Source: Tuberibacillus calidus DSM 17572
GTDB taxonomy: Bacteria; Bacillota; Bacilli; Bacillales; Sporolactobacillaceae
DNA: 64,000 bases
Assembly: GCF_000430685.1 (NCBI RefSeq)
Contig: NZ_AUMM01000009.1
Span: 1 to 64,000 of the forward strand
Direction: 5' to 3'
Shown here piece after piece: positions 51,391 to 58,616 of the stretch (the stretch's first letter is position 1; each line of letters starts with the position of its first letter). The position numbers and the translations under genes are program-made. Below the pieces are notes generated by a model. The model was not told where the DNA came from. It was given only the letters and a program-made list of their open reading frames with translations, and ran no database searches.

Positions 51391-51440
51391 AGCTCTGCCA
51401 AGCTTTTTAAAAATGGCAGAGCCTTCGTTGCCCTTTATTT
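51391..51440 (+). repeat. Dispersed intergenic hairpin repeat
   Basis: AGCTCTGCCAAGCTTTTTA, AAAATGGCAGAGCCTTCG, TTGCCCTTTAT. CTCTGCC and GGCAGAG form the stem. This copy is short and close to the consensus. Confidence 0.75.
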
Positions 51441-51510
51441 GATAGAAAACATAGATGATCATACCTTAAGAAAAACCGGGCATACGTACTGCCCTTTTGG
51501 ATGTGAAGCA

Positions 51511-52125
51511 TAAGGCTGATCATCCGGTCAAAAACCATTTTGGCCCATTTCTCACTTCAAAATGGTTTATTGAATACATATATTGGAAAAACAGCCCCGA
51601 ATCGACCACATCTTCCTAATAAATTCAAGCTAATGTCCATTTTAAAAAATGTTTCAGCCCGAAATGGCAGATAGAGCCGTGCTAAATGCTATTTTGGATC
51701 GCTTCCTATTCCAAAACGGCTTTTAGGATACAGATAATGGCAAAACAGCCCTCGAATCGGTCGCGTTTTTCCAGTTAATTCAAGCTAAAAACCATTTCAA
51801 AAAATTTTTCTGCCCAAAATGGCAGATAGAGCCGCGCTAAAGGCCATTTTGGTTTGCTTCCTGCTCCAAAACGGCTTTTAGGATACAGATAATGGCAAAA
51901 CAGCCCTCGAATCGGCTGTGTTTTTCCAATAAATTCAAGCTAAACACCATTTCAGAAAATTTCTCATCCCAAAATGGCAGATAGAGCCGTGCTAAATGCT
52001 ATTTTAGATCGCTTCCTGCTCCAAAACTGCTTTTTTAATACAGATATTGGTAAATACCGTGAATTCGCAACATTTTTCCAATAAATTCAAAGTAAAAGCT
52101 ATTCCATAAAAAATTTTCTACTAGG
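51511..52125. repeat. 155-bp tandem repeat, about four copies
   Basis: The block GGCAGATAGAGCCGTGC recurs at about 51666, 51821 and 51976, exactly 155 bp apart; a diverged first unit begins near 51511. Each unit holds the blocks GGCAGATAGAGCC, CGCTTCCT-N-TCCAAAAC, ACAGCCCTCGAATC and CCAATAAATTCAAGCT. The period is not a multiple of three, so the array is not coding. Within units a CCAAAATGGC / GCCATTTTGG hairpin forms (perfect at 51814-51852; AACCATTTTG/CAAAATGGTT in the first unit). It occupies the gap between DUF2269 and the GerPA-like cluster. Confidence 0.9.
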
Positions 52126-52384
52126 TTCCTCGTTCGTCGTCTTTTTTTCTACCAACGTATATATTGTCACTGTTGTCAAACTCACTTTGTTCGATTAAAG
52201 CTGTATCTTTCAAGATGTTATCAAGTTTGGATGCGATGGAGCCTTCATCGCCGATCGCGGTGACATTCCCGTGACTTTGCTCCTCAACAGAATGACTGTT
52301 ATGATAACCGTTACCGATGACAATCGAAGAATTATTCGTCATGTTATTAACTTTAAAGTGAAAAATATTGACGGTAACCGACAT
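52121..52384 (-). CDS. GerPA/GerPF family spore germination protein (third of three)
   Basis: 87 residues; GGGGTGAAGCG precedes ATG 52384. The family pattern is visible: V-N-I-F-H-F-K-V-N-N-M-T-N-N-S-S-I-V-I-G, then N-S-H-S. The second half diverges into a charged region. These small proteins of the spore coat help nutrient germinants reach their receptors. It is 15 bp downstream of a paralogue. The tandem-repeat array begins right after its stop codon. Confidence 0.75.
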   Translation of the reverse strand: MSVTVNIFHFKVNNMTNNSSIVIGNGYHNSHSVEEQSHGNVTAIGDEGSIASKLDNILKDTALIEQSEFDNSDNIYVGRKKDDERGT

Positions 52385-52399
52385 CGCTTCACCCCATTG

Positions 52400-52642
52400 T
52401 TAAAACTGTCCGGCCATCGGTGCCGACGGGTTTGCCACTTGACCTTGATCGCTGATATCGGGATCAAAATTCCCATTTGCCTGTGCAGAAAATGATGGTG
52501 AGAGGTCTCCAAAAGCGTAGTTTGAGCCGACGAATTTATTGTTTGATGTATGGCTGTTTTGAATAATCGCCCCTGTATCAACACTTCCGTTGGCATTGAT
52601 CACATTCGTCTTGATGTTAAAGATATTTATGACAAACGGCAC
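52400..52642 (-). CDS. GerPA/GerPF family spore germination protein (second of three)
   Basis: 80 residues from GTG 52642 (AAGGAG, eight bases). I-N-I-F-N-I-K-T-N-V-I-N-A-N-G-S-V-D-T-G, N-S-H-T-S-N-N-K-F-V-G-S-N and F-G-D-L-S-P-S-F-S are the conserved family elements. Closest by eye to GerPF. It is 12 bp after the first paralogue, so the three genes form an operon on the minus strand. The remaining gerP genes (gerPB, PD, PE) are absent here; a GerPC-like gene lies far away at 25400. Confidence 0.8.
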   Translation of the reverse strand: MPFVINIFNIKTNVINANGSVDTGAIIQNSHTSNNKFVGSNYAFGDLSPSFSAQANGNFDPDISDQGQVANPSAPMAGQF

Positions 52643-52654
52643 GGTCTCAACTCC

Positions 52655-52900
52655 TTAAAACATGCCTCCTTGATAGACACGGTCGCTGTTTGCTACCAAA
52701 CTTTGATCCAAACCATCTCTGTCATCCACATAATTACAAAAAACCCCATGTATTGGTGAAAAATCGCCAACCGAAATATTGTTTCCGAACAGCTTGATTT
52801 GAGTGGAGTGGCTATTTATAAGAGCCGGGCCAATAGTAATTGAGGCGTTGTGGCTGATTTGATTGGTTTTGATAAAATGAACATTTATGACATGCGGCAT
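52655..52900 (-). CDS. GerPA/GerPF family spore germination protein (first of three)
   Basis: 81 residues from ATG 52900, preceded by GGGAGTTGGGAGAT. I-N-V-H-F-I-K-T-N-Q-I-S-H-N-A-S-I-T-I-G, N-S-H-S-T-Q-I-K-L-F-G-N-N and V-G-D-F-S-P-I show membership. The C-terminal half has an unusual D-D-R-D-G-L-D segment. It opens the three-gene cluster. The region 52901-53085 upstream presumably holds a late sporulation promoter, but I cannot identify one with confidence. Confidence 0.78.
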   Translation of the reverse strand: MPHVINVHFIKTNQISHNASITIGPALINSHSTQIKLFGNNISVGDFSPIHGVFCNYVDDRDGLDQSLVANSDRVYQGGMF

Positions 52901-53085
52901 ATCTCCCAACTCCCGCCTCGGATTTAAGAAACCTGGTCATTCGCCTATGAGTTATCATATTCTTACGGTTTCCGGATGTGACTTCATTTCCACGAGGGTT
53001 GGCTTTTTAAAAACAGTTTTAAAAAAGAATGGACTAGCCACGTAAGTCAGCTATCATTTTCGAAAAGTCATCGAGAATGTCGAGC

Positions 53086-53142
53086 TTACGTCCCCTTCGT
53101 TGCCAATAAGCCAGCTTGACGGGCTTTCTCGATGAATGCCAT
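53086..53142 (-). CDS. Possible 18-residue microprotein
   Basis: CAGGAG lies eight bases before ATG 53142; the frame encodes MAFIEKARQAGLLATKGT and stops at TAA. Its first part overlaps one arm of a perfect inverted repeat (TCATCGAGAA 53068-53077, TTCTCGATGA 53126-53135). It lies between thiW and the gerPA-like cluster. It could be a true small spore protein, a leader peptide or chance. Confidence 0.35.
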   Translation of the reverse strand: MAFIEKARQAGLLATKGT

Positions 53143-53240
53143 AAAAAAATCTCCTGCTGTTCATCCTATTCATGTGTGATAAGGGTAAGTGCATCCAATC
53201 ACCTACCCTGAAACTCACAAAGTATGGGACAACCTTTCCA

Positions 53241-53768
53241 TCATCCTTGAAAATCACTTGTTTTTCGTTCATCCAATGACGCATTTGGGCGAAAGCGGCG
53301 GAACCTCAATGACTTAAGGAAAATGTAAGCGATCAAACTCCCCACCATGGTGCTGAGAGAAAATGGGAGAATAAAATAAAATGCAGCGATCTCCATGCCA
53401 TAAAGAAGTTTGGCGATCGGATAAGAAACAAGGGCACCAATGATACCCGTTCCGAACACTTCCCCAATGGCCGCCCAACCGCTTTTTCGCGTTTTCAAAA
53501 ACAGTAAACCGGCAAGACCCGCGCCAATCATGCTACCCGGAAAGGCCAAAAGGCTTCCGGTCCCTAACATATTTCTTAAAAGGGAAATAAGAAAAGCGCA
53601 CGCGATGCTGTAATAAGGACCGAGCAAGACGGAAGCTACAACATTGATAAAATGCTGCACAGGAAAAATTTTCGAAGGGCCGAGCGGTATGTACAATAAT
53701 TGGCCGGTGGCAGTACCTATCGCAATAAAAAGCGATGCTAAAGTCAGTTTTTGCACGTTTTTCAACAC
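53241..53768 (-). CDS. thiW: ECF transporter substrate-binding subunit ThiW
   Basis: 175-residue membrane S component with about six helices, starting at GTG 53768 after AGGAGGAG. T-L-A-S-L-F-I-A-I-G-T-A-T-G at the N terminus carries the alanine-rich motif that contacts the EcfT subunit; F-P-V-Q-H-F-I-N-V-V-A-S-V-L-L-G-P-Y-Y-S is typical of ThiW, the predicted thiazole transporter. A TPP riboswitch with its own terminator lies upstream, supporting a thiamine-precursor substrate. The energising EcfAAT module must be elsewhere. Confidence 0.9.
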   Translation of the reverse strand: MLKNVQKLTLASLFIAIGTATGQLLYIPLGPSKIFPVQHFINVVASVLLGPYYSIACAFLISLLRNMLGTGSLLAFPGSMIGAGLAGLLFLKTRKSGWAAIGEVFGTGIIGALVSYPIAKLLYGMEIAAFYFILPFSLSTMVGSLIAYIFLKSLRFRRFRPNASLDERKTSDFQG

Positions 53769-53812
53769 AAATCTCCTCCTCTGCACGGGAAAGACGCGAG
53801 AGGCATCTAAAA

Positions 53813-53842
53813 AAGCGCAAATCCAGAATAGGATAAGCGCTT
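53813..53842 (-). terminator. Expression-platform terminator of the TPP riboswitch
   Basis: On the minus strand AAGCGC and GCGCTT arms enclose a second stem (ATCC/GGAT) and are followed by TTTTTT. It would stop transcription before thiW when TPP is bound. Confidence 0.8.
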
Positions 53843-53860
53843 CATTTCAGATCGTTACAA

Positions 53861-53961
53861 GCGACTTCCCTACGCTGGTATCACCCAGATCAGGTTCTAA
53901 GGGTCCGGGACATCTTAGGGTCCCTGTCTCAGCCGGCCTCACCCGGCTCCCCCAGTGCTCA
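53861..53961 (-). ncRNA. TPP riboswitch (THI element)
   Basis: On the minus strand the conserved CTGAGA (53932-53927) is followed by ACCC, then ACCTGATCTGGGTGATACC (53895-53877) and CAGCGTAGGGAAG (53877-53865), the hallmark of the thiamin pyrophosphate aptamer. It lies between a terminator hairpin and thiW. Confidence 0.95.
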
Positions 53962-54080
53962 TTATTTTAAATTGTTTTATATTCAATGTTCTTCCCAATT
54001 ACGTAGAATGCAGGACAAACGAAAGTCATAACCAAAATTAGTTTGCGTTCACCAAAAGGCAGGCTATTGGGTCAATCGCA

Positions 54081-54842
54081 TCAGTTATAAGAGATAGCTT
54101 GACTCCCCATTTGTTTCCAGGCTTCAATGAAATCTTCTTTGTTGACCTTTTTGTTTTTGGTGCCGGTTAACGGGTCATTTAAATAAACAGACGTCTTGTC
54201 ATATCCCGTTACGAGCACGGAATGTTCGTGCATGGTAACTTTGATTTTTCCGTTTGGTGTCTCCCATGTTTCGAACTGCTCAGGACCCAGTTTACGAAAG
54301 GTGGTGTTTGTGATAACCCAAACCGGATGCGACGCAGCCAGCTGTTTTTCGATCGTCTGCCAATCGCTACCCGTCAGATCAATAATTCGTGAACCGAGAT
54401 ATTCCTTCGCCAAATCCGCCACCGGACCGTGGTAAACCGCATAGCCTGGGTCACCGTGATACATATTGCCAACATAGGCGGTATTCGGATCCCCATGAAT
54501 GCCATTTTCCTCAAAAGGAACCTTTTTCATTTTCTCTGCCAGCGTTAATTTATCGACATCGATGCCCGCATCTTGAAGCATCATGGCAAGGCTCGTCACT
54601 TCACAACCATTCGGCAGTTCGGGAAGTTGGTTAATCAGCGGGACATCCAAAATCACTTGATCCGGTAGAGGCTTAACCTTCTTCTTATTGGAAGACGTAC
54701 CCTTTTCATTCTCTTTCTCATCGGACATTTTCTTTTCAATTTTATGTGCTTTTTCTTTTTTGGCCGTCTCTTTCGTCGGCTCACAAGCAAAAAGCACGGA
54801 AAAAATCAATAATAGCGTCATAAAATAAGCGATGAGTTTCAT
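54081..54842 (-). CDS. Lipoprotein with C39-like peptidase domain
   Basis: 253 residues from ATG 54842. A lipoprotein signal ends in L-F-A-C (Cys near 20), then a highly charged lysine/glutamate linker to about residue 65. A C39_2-type papain-like domain follows: catalytic cysteine in L-P-N-G-C-E-V-T-S-L-A-M-M-L, histidine in E-H-S-V-L-V-T-G-Y-D and aspartate/asparagine in V-Y-L-N-D-P-L-T-G. These YvpB-like proteins are extracellular cysteine peptidases or amidases of unknown target. It is 12 bp or so from the upstream aminopeptidase gene on the same strand. Confidence 0.85.
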   Translation of the reverse strand: MKLIAYFMTLLLIFSVLFACEPTKETAKKEKAHKIEKKMSDEKENEKGTSSNKKKVKPLPDQVILDVPLINQLPELPNGCEVTSLAMMLQDAGIDVDKLTLAEKMKKVPFEENGIHGDPNTAYVGNMYHGDPGYAVYHGPVADLAKEYLGSRIIDLTGSDWQTIEKQLAASHPVWVITNTTFRKLGPEQFETWETPNGKIKVTMHEHSVLVTGYDKTSVYLNDPLTGTKNKKVNKEDFIEAWKQMGSQAISYN

Positions 54843-54866
54843 CATACACTCCAATAGATGGGCGGT

Positions 54867-56096
54867 TTAGATCACCCAAAGGCCGCCCCGTAAAAGCGGT
54901 TCGACATCACCATTTTCGGTAATGCCGTCGACGTCCAATTGGTCCGAGCCGACCATAAAATCAACATGGACGAGGCTTTTATTCATCCCGCGCTTTTCTA
55001 AATCTTCCGAAGTAAGCGATGCACCGTCTTTGAAACACGGATAGGCCTGGCCAATGGCTAAATGGCAGGAAGCATTTTCATCGTATAACGCATTATAGAA
55101 AAGGAGCCCTGATTGGGAAACCGGTGAGTCATGTGGCACAAGCGCCACTTCCCCTAAGTAACGCGCCCCTTCATCGATTTCGATAAGTTTTTTCAAAGTT
55201 TCATAGCCAGCTTCTGCCTTAAAGTCAATGATTTTGCCATCTTTAAAAGTAAAAGAGAAATTTTCGATCAAGTTACCATTATAATTAAGCGGTTTCGTCG
55301 CTGAAACTGTTCCGTTAACCCCAGTTTTCACCGGTAAAGTAAAGATTTCTTCGGTTGGTATATTGGCCATAAAATCAATGCCCTTTTCGTTCTTACCTCC
55401 GCCGCCAACCCATGCATGGCCCTCAGGGAGCTCAATCGTGAGATCCGTCCCAGGCGCTTTATAATGGAGTTTTTTATACGCTTTGCGATTCATATAGGCA
55501 ACTTTTTCGGCAAGGGCTTCTTGATGTTTTTGCCACGCGGCAACAGGGTCTTCTTGGTCGGCCCGTGTCAAAAAGAAAATTTGCTCCCAAAGCTTTTCAA
55601 CCGCCTGTTCAGGGGCAAGATTGGGAAACACTTTTTTCGCCCATTTTTCAGACGGCACCGAAATAACCGTCCAACTCACCCGATCGGACATTGTATATTG
55701 GCGGTACGTTTCCAGAGCCTTAGCGGCTACTTTTTGTTGAACAGCGATGCGCTCAGGGTCAACATCTTTCAGTAAGTCCAAACTTGGTACTAAAAAACTC
55801 ATAAAAGCGGCGCCTTGTTCTGCCAACTTTGTCATGCCGTCCGCTTCCCATTGCGGAAATTCTTTAAACGATTCATCCGGGGCGTATGTATATCTGGTCA
55901 AAGTGAGGTCATCGTCACCCCAACGGAAATACACGTTTTTCGCCCCAGCGAGGTATGCCTTTTTCGTGACACGGCGAACAAAATCCGCAGCAGAGATTGG
56001 CGCAGTGATCATGAGATCTTGGCCTTCTTGAATATTCACACCGATTTTGACAACCACATCGGCATAGCGATCCAGTAATTCTTCAAAATGAGCCAT
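54867..56096 (-). CDS. ampS: M29 family aminopeptidase (AmpS-like), copy 1
   Basis: 409-residue metallo-aminopeptidase of the thermophilic T/PepS/AmpS family. Probable metal ligands are in the motifs N-I-P-T-E-E-I-F-T-L-P, G-E-V-A-L-V-P-H-D-S-P, Y-N-A-L-Y-D-E-N-A-S-C-H and H-V-D-F-M-V-G-S. It binds Co2+ or Zn2+ and removes N-terminal residues from peptides. ATG 56096 is chosen over 56102 for ribosome-site spacing. It has a close paralogue 350 bp upstream; the two align over their whole length without gaps. Confidence 0.92.
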   Translation of the reverse strand: MAHFEELLDRYADVVVKIGVNIQEGQDLMITAPISAADFVRRVTKKAYLAGAKNVYFRWGDDDLTLTRYTYAPDESFKEFPQWEADGMTKLAEQGAAFMSFLVPSLDLLKDVDPERIAVQQKVAAKALETYRQYTMSDRVSWTVISVPSEKWAKKVFPNLAPEQAVEKLWEQIFFLTRADQEDPVAAWQKHQEALAEKVAYMNRKAYKKLHYKAPGTDLTIELPEGHAWVGGGGKNEKGIDFMANIPTEEIFTLPVKTGVNGTVSATKPLNYNGNLIENFSFTFKDGKIIDFKAEAGYETLKKLIEIDEGARYLGEVALVPHDSPVSQSGLLFYNALYDENASCHLAIGQAYPCFKDGASLTSEDLEKRGMNKSLVHVDFMVGSDQLDVDGITENGDVEPLLRGGLWVI

Positions 56097-56245
56097 CTTC
56101 ATCCCTTCTTTCCTATTATTATTTTTGAGTATACCAGTTTTTTATGAAAGATAGGTAGATTTTACCCCTTCACTCTAGGTTTTGATAATCTTAGAGCTTT
56201 TATTTATAGAACTCATATGGGAGGGCAGTAAAAAGATGTCCGCCC

Positions 56246-56276
56246 TCAGACACCATATTTTTAAGGGGGTGTCTGA
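56246..56276. repeat. Palindromic element between the aminopeptidase genes
   Basis: TCAGACACC (56246-56254) and GGTGTCTGA (56268-56276) are perfect complements, preceded by GTCCGCCC and followed by CATG. The GGTGTCTGAC motif resembles REP-type palindromes linked to Y1 transposases in other bacteria. A short reading frame starting at 56278 with AAGGGGGTG upstream is probably fortuitous. Confidence 0.5.
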
Positions 56277-56445
56277 CATGTTCTATATGGATTCTGTCAA
56301 ACGCTACGACACCCCCCATCAGCACGGTAATGTTATGCTTTTTCCGATGACCGTAACCTATTACTGGCATACAAGGTTTAAATAAGATACTAACAATTGG
56401 CGGATCGGCCCTTTCCCCACATGTTCGGGTTCCGCGAATCGGTTT

Positions 56446-57675
56446 CTAAAATGCCCACAGCCCTTTTCGAAGCACGGGTTCGCGCTCACCGCTCTCTGTA
56501 ATGCCGTCAATGTCCAACTCGGCTGAGCCAATCATGAAATCAACATGGGTGATACTTTTATTGACCCCCAGTCGGTCAAGTTCGTCACGCGTCTTCTCCG
56601 TACCACCTTCGATGCATTTGGGATAAGCGGCGCCAATCGCCAAGTGGCATGAGGCGTTTTCATCAAATAGCGTGTTGTAAAAAATCAAACCGGATTCAGA
56701 AATCGGTGAATTGTGAGGGACTAGCGCGACTTCACCCAAATAATGCGACCCTTCATCCGTTTCAATCAGCCGCTTCAATACTTCCAACCCGCTTTCGGCA
56801 TGAAAATCGACAATTCTTCCATCTTTAAAAGTCATCGTGATGCCTTCGATCAGTGTCCCGCTGTAATTTAGAGGTTTTGTGCTCGCTACTGTCCCATTGA
56901 CGCCGGTTTTAAGCGGCAAAGTATACACCTCTTCGGTGGGAATGTTCGGAAAAAACATCGTCCCTTTTTCATTGGGAGCGGCTCCACCTGCCCAAAGATA
57001 TCCATCCGGAAACTCGATCGTGAGGTCCGTGCCGGGCGCCTTGTAATGGAGTTTTTTATATTTTTTCGTATTTAAATACGTTAATTTTTCATCCAAAGTC
57101 TTTTGGTGTTCTTCCCAAGCCTTGACCGGATCTTCACGGTCAGCTCTCGTCATTTTAAAAACGGTCTCCCAAAGCTTGTCTAGTGCTTCTTTCGCATCCA
57201 AATCCGGAAACACTTTTTTCGCCCATTTTTCTGTCGGAAAAGCGATGATATTCCAACTCACCTTATCCGCCATGCGATACTCACGGGAACGGTGGAGTGC
57301 TTCAGATGTCGTTTTATTATCCAAGGCGATGCGTTCTGGGTCGACGTCCTTCAGCAAGTCAAGCTCGGGCGTTTTTATAATGAGAAAACCCGCTCCGCGT
57401 TTGGCGAGCTCTTCCTGCCCTTCAGCCTCCCACGATGGATATTCTCTCAGCGCTTCCTCAGGCGCATATAAGAGCCGTGTCAGCATTAACTCATGGTCAT
57501 ACCAATCGTAATACACTTGCTTGGCACCTGTTTGATAGGCGATTTTGGTGATTTTCCGGACCAAATCGATGGCGGCAATCGGTGCTCTAACCACCAACTC
57601 TTGGCCTTCCTGAAGATTAATGCCGGTTTTCACGGCAAGTTCTGCATATTTTTCCAAATTCCTTTCAAATGTCAA
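56446..57675 (-). CDS. M29 family aminopeptidase (AmpS-like), copy 2
   Basis: 409 residues, co-linear with the neighbouring copy: N-I-P-T-E-E-V-Y-T-L-P, G-E-V-A-L-V-P-H-N-S-P, Y-N-T-L-F-D-E-N-A-S-C-H and H-V-D-F-M-I-G-S are all conserved, so both enzymes should be active. Differences cluster in the N-terminal third and near the substrate loop (G-G-A-A-P-N-E versus G-G-G-G-K-N-E), suggesting distinct peptide preference. Tandem duplication is the simplest origin. Confidence 0.92.
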   Translation of the reverse strand: MTFERNLEKYAELAVKTGINLQEGQELVVRAPIAAIDLVRKITKIAYQTGAKQVYYDWYDHELMLTRLLYAPEEALREYPSWEAEGQEELAKRGAGFLIIKTPELDLLKDVDPERIALDNKTTSEALHRSREYRMADKVSWNIIAFPTEKWAKKVFPDLDAKEALDKLWETVFKMTRADREDPVKAWEEHQKTLDEKLTYLNTKKYKKLHYKAPGTDLTIEFPDGYLWAGGAAPNEKGTMFFPNIPTEEVYTLPLKTGVNGTVASTKPLNYSGTLIEGITMTFKDGRIVDFHAESGLEVLKRLIETDEGSHYLGEVALVPHNSPISESGLIFYNTLFDENASCHLAIGAAYPKCIEGGTEKTRDELDRLGVNKSITHVDFMIGSAELDIDGITESGEREPVLRKGLWAF

Positions 57676-57844
57676 AAGTCATCCCTCCGTTTCTTCCTTA
57701 ATTTTACCACTAAAAAAGTAACACTTGGCAAACACCTCGAAATTTTTTATTTTTTTCGTTTGCGAGAGAGCTAATATCGGAATTCTCGCGCCAATACGAT
57801 TAAGTCACATACTTTTCCCCTACTGACCATGCTTCAGACCATAG

Positions 57845-58606
57845 TCAGACGAGCCCGCCGTCTACCCTGATGCACTGGCCTGTTACAAACCGGCCCCAGT
57901 CCGATGCTAGAAAAAGGACGACACCCGCAATATCATCGGGTTGGGCGAGGCGTTTCAGCGGTGTCAGCTTGACGATCATTTCCCGGACATCCTCTTGGGT
58001 TTCGCGGCTGGAATCGGTCGGATACGTCAACCCAGGTGCGACGGCATTGACCGTAATCCCAAAATGACCGAGATCCCTCGCCAAATTTTTTGTAAAACCC
58101 CATAACGCCGCTTTGGCTGTAGTGTAGTCGTGATACGGGACAATGGGTAAATCGATGAGATTCGTCACCATATTGATGATCCGCCCCCGCCCTTTTTCCT
58201 TCATAAATGGCAGAACCGCTTGGGTTGCGATGTACGACCCGCGAAGGCTGCCATCCAATTGGGACTGATAATCTTCCCATGATATGCCCCAAGCCGTTTT
58301 GCGCGTTTTCGGGTTAAACGTATAATGGCTAAGCGCATTATTTACTAGGCAATCGATTTGGCCGTACTGATCAATGGCTGATTGGACCATTTGTCCAACC
58401 TGTGCCTCATCTCTGACATCCGCTTGATAAAGGATGGCTTCACCACCGTGTTCGCGAATCTCTTCGACAACGTCTCGCGCGCGCGCTTCGTTTTTTAAAT
58501 AGTTGATGATCACACATGCCCCTTCAGCCGCAAAGGCTCGGGCGATCGCAGCCCCGATTCCGCGACTCGCCCCGGTCACTAAAACGACATTCCCTTTTAA
58601 ATCCAT
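57845..58606 (-). CDS. Short-chain dehydrogenase/reductase (FabG-like)
   Basis: 253 residues from ATG 58606 (GAGGTGAAAGGG). NADP(H)-binding V-T-G-A-S-R-G-I-G (residues 10-18), N-N-A-L-S (normally N-N-A-G) and catalytic Y-T-T-A-K. The usual catalytic serine, 13 residues before the tyrosine, is threonine here (M-V-T-N-L-I-D), a substitution also known in some SDRs. It is the last gene of a permease-LuxE-LuxC-SDR operon, ten bases after luxC. It probably reduces an aldehyde or ketone made by the LuxC/LuxE pair. Confidence 0.88.
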   Translation of the reverse strand: MDLKGNVVLVTGASRGIGAAIARAFAAEGACVIINYLKNEARARDVVEEIREHGGEAILYQADVRDEAQVGQMVQSAIDQYGQIDCLVNNALSHYTFNPKTRKTAWGISWEDYQSQLDGSLRGSYIATQAVLPFMKEKGRGRIINMVTNLIDLPIVPYHDYTTAKAALWGFTKNLARDLGHFGITVNAVAPGLTYPTDSSRETQEDVREMIVKLTPLKRLAQPDDIAGVVLFLASDWGRFVTGQCIRVDGGLV

Positions 58607-58616
58607 CCCTTTCACC

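Noticed and set aside
51511-52125. CRISPR array
   Set aside because: Repeats are 155 bp, directly adjoining and without unique spacers; no cas genes are nearby.
56182-56385. A 67-codon frame between the aminopeptidase genes
   Set aside because: It runs through the palindrome, has no family features, and its best ribosome site is part of the palindrome itself.
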